From contig NZ_KB898729.1 in the NCBI RefSeq assembly GCF_000377785.1, positions 124,001-188,000 of the forward strand: DNA of 64,000 nucleotides, read 5' to 3'. This DNA comes from Thioalkalivibrio sp. ALJ24 (GTDB lineage Bacteria; Pseudomonadota; Gammaproteobacteria; Ectothiorhodospirales; Ectothiorhodospiraceae). Below, piece by piece: positions 57,839 through 64,000 of this stretch. The notes under the pieces were generated by a model. That model did no database searches, had not been told where the DNA came from, and worked only from the letters and a program-made list of their open reading frames with translations. The first letter of the stretch is position 1. Every line of letters begins with the position of its first letter. Position numbers and translations under genes: made by a program.

Positions 57839-59515
57839 ATGCGACGCAGCTTCTACCAGGGTCTGCGGCTGTGGACCATCGCCCGCGTCCTGGTGCGCTA
57901 CCGGCTGGACGTCATCCTGTTCACCCTCAAGCCGCTGCGCCCGCTAAGCTTCCTGCTCTATCTCGCGCCATGGAACTGGTTCCGGCGTACCCGGGGCACG
58001 CGGGGCGAACGCATCCGCCGCGCGCTGGAGGACCTGGGTCCGATCTTCATCAAGTTCGGCCAGATGCTGTCGACCCGCCGCGATCTCCTGCCGGACGACA
58101 TCGCGGTGGAACTGGCGCGCCTGCAGGATCGCGTCCCGCCGTTCCCCGCCGATCAGGCGCGTGCGGTGATCGAGGCCGAGCTGGAGCGCCCGGTGGACAT
58201 CGCCTTCGCCGAGTTTGCCGATACCCCGCTGGCCTCGGCCTCCATCGCCCAGGTCCACGAGGCGCGGCTGCAGGACGGCCGCGAGGTGGTGGTGAAGGTC
58301 GTGCGGCCGGGTATCCTGAAGACCATCCGCGCGGACCTCGAGGTGATGCACACCATCGCCGCGCTGGCGGATCGCTACTGGAGCGAGGCTCGGCGGCTGC
58401 GCCCGCGCGAGGTGGTGGACGAGTACGAGAAGACCGTCACCGACGAGCTGGACCTGATCCGCGAGGGCGCCAACGCGGCGGCCATCCATCGAAATTTCGC
58501 GGACAGCCACCTGCTCTACATCCCGGAGATCATCTGGGACTACACGCGCCAGAGCGTGCTGGTGATGGAACGCATCGAGGGCATTCCGGTGGCCGATGTG
58601 GCCGCCCTGCGTGAACGCGGGGTGGATCTGCGGCTGCTGGCGGAGCGCGGCGTGGAGATCTTCTTCACCCAGGTGTTCAAGCACAACTTCTTCCACGCCG
58701 ACATGCATCCCGGCAACATCTTCGTCGATGCCACCCACCCGGACGACCCGACGTACCTCGCGGTCGATTTCGGCATCGTCGGCTCGCTGCTGGACTCCGA
58801 TCAGCGCTACCTCGCGGAGAACTTCTACGCCTTCTTCAACCGTGACTACCGGCGCGTGGCCGAGCTGCACGTGGAATCCGGCTGGGTCCCGAAGGACACC
58901 CGGGTCGACGAGTTCGAGGCGGCGATCCGGTCGGTGTGCGAGCCGATCTTCCAGAAGCCGCTGGACGAGATCTCCTTTGGCCAGGTGCTGATGCGGCTGT
59001 TCCAGACCGCCCGGCGCTTCGACATGGAGGTCCAGCCGCAGCTGGTGTTGCTGCAGAAGACCCTGCTGAACATCGAGGGCCTGGGGCGCCAGCTGTATCC
59101 GCAGCTGGACCTGTGGACCACCGCGAAGCCGTTCATCGAGCAGTGGATGCACGAGCGCATGGGGACGCGCGCCTTCCTGCGCAGCGCGCGCGAACACCTG
59201 CCGCGGCTGCTGGCCCATCTGCCGGAGCTGCCGCTGCACGTGGAGAAGGCGCTGACGGTGGAGGAGCAGCGGGCCGAACGCGATGCCGCGCTGCGCCAGC
59301 AGATCCGCCAGCTGGAGGATGGCCTGGGGCAGCAGGACCGGCGTCGGCGCGAGGGACTGGCCGCGCTGGGGCTGCTGGTGGTGGCGGGCCTGAGCCTGCA
59401 ACTGGATGTGCCCGAGTGGATGGGACTGGCCTGGCCGGCCTGGCCCGCCGGGATCCTGGGGCTGGGGCTCTTGCTGTTCAGCCTGCGGCCGCTCCCGTCG
59501 CGCTCGCGCGACTGA
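57839..59515 (+). CDS. ubiB: Ubiquinone biosynthesis protein kinase-like ATPase UbiB
   Basis: UbiB is an ADCK-type atypical kinase/ATPase needed for coenzyme Q synthesis. The KxGQ motif [17 protein letters not shown], the Ala-rich loop [19 protein letters not shown] and [10 protein letters not shown] are present. Two C-terminal membrane helices ([16 protein letters not shown] and [16 protein letters not shown]) anchor it. The 558-residue length matches E. coli (546). It ends 15 bp from the convergent phosphate transporter gene. Confidence 0.97.
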   Translation: MRRSFYQGLRLWTIARVLVRYRLDVILFTLKPLRPLSFLLYLAPWNWFRRTRGTRGERIRRALEDLGPIFIKFGQMLSTRRDLLPDDIAVELARLQDRVPPFPADQARAVIEAELERPVDIAFAEFADTPLASASIAQVHEARLQDGREVVVKVVRPGILKTIRADLEVMHTIAALADRYWSEARRLRPREVVDEYEKTVTDELDLIREGANAAAIHRNFADSHLLYIPEIIWDYTRQSVLVMERIEGIPVADVAALRERGVDLRLLAERGVEIFFTQVFKHNFFHADMHPGNIFVDATHPDDPTYLAVDFGIVGSLLDSDQRYLAENFYAFFNRDYRRVAELHVESGWVPKDTRVDEFEAAIRSVCEPIFQKPLDEISFGQVLMRLFQTARRFDMEVQPQLVLLQKTLLNIEGLGRQLYPQLDLWTTAKPFIEQWMHERMGTRAFLRSAREHLPRLLAHLPELPLHVEKALTVEEQRAERDAALRQQIRQLEDGLGQQDRRRREGLAALGLLVVAGLSLQLDVPEWMGLAWPAWPAGILGLGLLLFSLRPLPSRSRD

Positions 59516-59530
59516 CGGTTATTGTGACCA

Positions 59531-60787
59531 TCAGCCGAGCAGGCCGCGCAGTACGAAGAAGAACAGGATCGCCAGGATTGCCCCGGCCGGCAGGGTCACG
59601 ATCCACGACATGAAGATCATGCGCACCAGCCGCAGGTCGATGGCCGCGATCCCGCGGGCCAGCCCCACCCCGAGGATCGCGCCTACCAGGGTGTGAGTGG
59701 TGGAGATCGGCAGGCCGGTCCCCGAGGCCAGCACCACGGTGGCGGCCGCGGCCGCAGTGGCGGCATAGCCGCGGCTCGGGGTCAGCTGGGTGATGCCGCT
59801 GCCGACCGTGGCGATCACCTTGTGGCCGTAGGTGAACAGGCCGAACACGATCCCGAAGCCGCCCAGCAGCAGCACCCACATCGGCACCAGCGTCTCCGGA
59901 TCCACCTCGCCGGTCTGGATCACGTCCACCACCGCAGCCAGCGGGCCCACTGCGTTGGCCACGTCGTTGGAGCCCAGGGCAAACGCCATCGCACTGCCAG
60001 TGATGATCATCAGTACGCCGAAGACCTTCTCCACGTTGCCGAAGTGCGAGGTCTGTTCGTCGTATTCGCTGCCGTTGAACTGCAGACGGTGGACCGCCAG
60101 CGTGCCCGCGACGGTAATCCCGAGGCTGACCACCAGGGCGAGGGAATAGCTCTGGAAGGCGGTCAGTTCGAGGCCGACATGCCGCAGGCCGCGCAGAATG
60201 GTCACCAGACTGGTTACCATCGCGGTCAGAAAGATATACAGCGGGGCCCAGCGCTTCGCGTTCTTCAGCGGGTCGACGGTGTCCAGGATCAGGATCTGCA
60301 CGCTGCGGAACAGCGCGAAGGCGATCATGCCGCCGATCATCGGCGAGAGCACCCAGGAGATGGCAATGGTGCCGACGCGTTCCCAGCGCACCACTTCGAA
60401 GCCCAGCCCGACCACCGCAAAGCCGATGATCGCACCGATGATGGAATGCGTGGTCGACACCGGCCAGCCGAAGTGCGAGGCCACCATCAGCCAGGTCCCG
60501 GCCGCCGCCAGTGCCGCCAGCATCCCGAAGACCAGCAGGTCCGGACTGTCCGCCAGCAGATCGGAGTCGACCATGCCGCTGCGGATGGTCTGGGTGACCT
60601 CGCCCCCGGCCAGCCAGGCACCGGCGAAGACGAAGATCCCGGCCACCACCACCGCCTGGCGGATGGTCAGGGCGCGCGAGCCAACCGAGGTGCCCATGGC
60701 ATTGGCCACGTCGTTGGCGCCGATGCCCCAGGCCATGAACAGACCGAAGATGACCGCGAGGGCGAGCAGCACAATGCCGTATTCCAT
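59531..60787 (-). CDS. pit: PiT-family inorganic phosphate transporter
   Basis: This 418-residue membrane protein has about ten hydrophobic segments and both PiT signatures: GANDVANAMGTSVGSRALTI near the N-terminus and GSNDVANAVGPLAAV in the second half. PiT proteins import phosphate or metal-phosphate by proton or sodium symport; which ion is used here is not visible. It follows the PhoU-like gene by 33 bp on the same strand. Confidence 0.95.
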   Translation of the reverse strand: MEYGIVLLALAVIFGLFMAWGIGANDVANAMGTSVGSRALTIRQAVVVAGIFVFAGAWLAGGEVTQTIRSGMVDSDLLADSPDLLVFGMLAALAAAGTWLMVASHFGWPVSTTHSIIGAIIGFAVVGLGFEVVRWERVGTIAISWVLSPMIGGMIAFALFRSVQILILDTVDPLKNAKRWAPLYIFLTAMVTSLVTILRGLRHVGLELTAFQSYSLALVVSLGITVAGTLAVHRLQFNGSEYDEQTSHFGNVEKVFGVLMIITGSAMAFALGSNDVANAVGPLAAVVDVIQTGEVDPETLVPMWVLLLGGFGIVFGLFTYGHKVIATVGSGITQLTPSRGYAATAAAAATVVLASGTGLPISTTHTLVGAILGVGLARGIAAIDLRLVRMIFMSWIVTLPAGAILAILFFFVLRGLLG

Positions 60788-60820
60788 GCCGTCTCCCGAG
60801 CCTCTCGTTGTGTCGGGTGG

Positions 60821-61501
60821 TTACTTCGCCAGCATCAGCTGCAGGCGGCTGCCCACGCGCTGTGCCAGGTCGGCGAGATCGCCAATGGAGTCGATCACGC
60901 GATACATGAACATCACGCTCACCGGCGGCAGTTCCGTCTCCCGGGCGAACAGCATCTCGCGGACCTCGCGCTGGGCGTCGTCGGCCTCGTGTTCGAGGCT
61001 GTCGAGTTTCTGCAGGATGCGATTGACGACCTCGACCTCGTGGCCGCGGAAGCCCGCTTCCACCAGTTCGTCCAGTTCGTTGACCGCGCGACCGGCCTGA
61101 TCGACGGTGTCCACGCTGCGCTGCAGGAAACGCTGTACCGGTTCCTGCATGTCGTCGGGGAAGCGCATCTGCCGGCCCAGCATCAGGCCGGCGATGTCCT
61201 TGGCCTTGTTGGCGATCTGGTCCTGGATGAGGAGGGTGTCGAGGACGTCGCGGCGCGACATGGCGAGCATCAGCCCCTTGGGCAGGTGCAGACGCAGATC
61301 CTTCTTCAGGCGGTCGGCGTCGTGTTCGAGCTCGACGATGCGTTCCTGATGGGTACGGGCCGTATCCCAGTCTTCTCGATCCACCGCCTGGATGAAGCGC
61401 GGCAGCTCGGCAATGCAGGAGCGGACCTTGTCCATGTGCGCCTGCAGGGGACGCACCGGGGACCGGCCGAACAGCTCGAAGACGAAGTTCTTGGGGCTCA
61501 T
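60821..61501 (-). CDS. PhoU-like DUF47 protein, PiT accessory
   Basis: The 226-residue helical protein matches the DUF47/TIGR00153 family, resembling PhoU, with repeated Glu- and Asp-rich motifs such as RIVELEHDADRLKKDLR and KLDSLEHEADDAQREVRE. Such proteins usually pair with PiT and may bind metal ions. The start at 61501 (MSPKNFVFELFGRSPVRPLQ) is the family N-terminus; a longer upstream frame runs through the TPP riboswitch region and is rejected. It is followed by the pit gene. Confidence 0.93.
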   Translation of the reverse strand: MSPKNFVFELFGRSPVRPLQAHMDKVRSCIAELPRFIQAVDREDWDTARTHQERIVELEHDADRLKKDLRLHLPKGLMLAMSRRDVLDTLLIQDQIANKAKDIAGLMLGRQMRFPDDMQEPVQRFLQRSVDTVDQAGRAVNELDELVEAGFRGHEVEVVNRILQKLDSLEHEADDAQREVREMLFARETELPPVSVMFMYRVIDSIGDLADLAQRVGSRLQLMLAK

Positions 61502-61586
61502 GGCGGCGCGAAGAGTGTCACAGACCTTTAATCTAGCGCAAACCGGCCCGCCGTGCGCGCCGCGCAGTCCTGCGTTACACTGCCGA

Positions 61587-63662
<2,076 letters not shown>

Positions 63663-63671
63663 GCCGCCGCG

Positions 63672-64000
63672 TTAGCGGACCTCGATGCGGTTGCGGCCGT
63701 TCTTCTTGGCCGCGTACAGGGCCCGGTCGGCACGATCGAAGGTGTCGATCCGGTCCTCGCCGGGGCGGTATTCGGTCACCCCGAAGCTCGCGGTGCGCGG
63801 CCCCACGGTGTCGAAGTCGAAGGCATTGATGCGGGCCTGCAGGTCGCGGGCGGCGGCCACGGCCTCGTCGGCCCGGGTCTGCGGCAGCAGTACGAAGAAC
63901 TCTTCGCCGCCGATCCGCCCCGCGGCGTCCGCCTTTCGCAGGTGGTGGCGCAGCAGGTTGGCGAACTGCTGCAGCACTGCGTCGCCGACGCTGTGGCCCC
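63672..64000 (-). CDS. Diguanylate cyclase GGDEF domain (N-terminus beyond window)
   Basis: The frame is open to the end of the window; the upstream codons read GHSVGDAVLQQFANLLRHHL, so the N-terminal part is missing. The active-site motif is GGEEF in AAGRIGGEEFFVLLP, consistent with an active diguanylate cyclase. The end ADRALYAAKKNGRNRIEVR is typical of the domain C-terminus. Nothing can be said about the sensory domain. It converges on thiC with a 9-bp gap. Confidence 0.92.
   Translation of the reverse strand, partial: GHSVGDAVLQQFANLLRHHLRKADAAGRIGGEEFFVLLPQTRADEAVAAARDLQARINAFDFDTVGPRTASFGVTEYRPGEDRIDTFDRADRALYAAKKNGRNRIEVR

Overview
The window is about 65% GC or higher and reads as the replication-origin region of a gammaproteobacterial chromosome. 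The gene order rpmH-rnpA-yidD-yidC-mnmE // dnaA-dnaN-recF-gyrB, the linked mnmG-rsmG-parA-parB-atpIBEFHAGDC run, and the pseudomonad-like argH / algZ-algR-hemC-hemD cluster all point that way. A soxYZ pair with the GGCGG swinging-arm motif indicates sulfur oxidation. A sulfur-oxidising member of the Ectothiorhodospiraceae (Thioalkalivibrio-like) is the best guess, but this is inferred from gene content and not tested.

Layout. 1-909: 3' part of a DJ-1/PfpI gene, a bidirectional terminator and a small unknown protein. 984-19754 (all leftward): glmS, glmU, the complete F1Fo ATP synthase operon, parB, parA, rsmG, mnmG, a 480-bp gene-poor gap, mnmE, yidC, yidD, rnpA, rpmH. 19907-26285 (all rightward): dnaA, a probable oriC with DnaA-box-like sites, dnaN, recF and gyrB. 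Two inverted parS sites lie inside the 3' end of recF. 26308-33047: a LemA-like protein, oligopeptidase A, exonuclease III, UbiD, a lipoprotein and a 2Fe-2S flavin reductase.

33060-38697: hemD, hemC, a periplasmic thioredoxin, algR, algZ and argH. 38682-42421: an unknown membrane protein, SelO and GpmI. 42562-48052 (leftward): hisB-hisH-hisA-hisF-hisE-tatA-tatB-tatC, with no hisI between hisF and hisE. 48239-49061: soxY-soxZ with a terminator and a 315-bp leader containing several inverted repeats. 49377-59515 (rightward): a previously easy-to-miss 43-residue LptM lipoprotein, lysA, a methyltransferase, dapF, a DUF484 protein, xerC, hslV, hslU, a DUF971 protein, and the ubiquinone genes ubiE-ubiJ-ubiB. 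59531-61501 (leftward): a PiT phosphate transporter and its PhoU-like partner. 61587-63662: TPP riboswitch and thiC. 63672-64000: C-terminal part of a GGDEF protein cut by the window end.

Functional links. DnaA, the dnaA-dnaN intergenic region, ParA/ParB and the parS pair make a compact origin replication and segregation module. SoxY carries a twin-arginine-type signal, and the TatABC translocase is encoded a few kilobases away. UbiD, UbiE, UbiJ and UbiB are all ubiquinone-pathway proteins. No tRNA, rRNA, CRISPR array, prophage or insertion sequence was recognised. I found no clear undescribed multi-gene system; the most unusual signals are the parS pair, the soxY leader repeats, the possible decayed gene between mnmG and mnmE, and the long charged tails on the Tat subunits.
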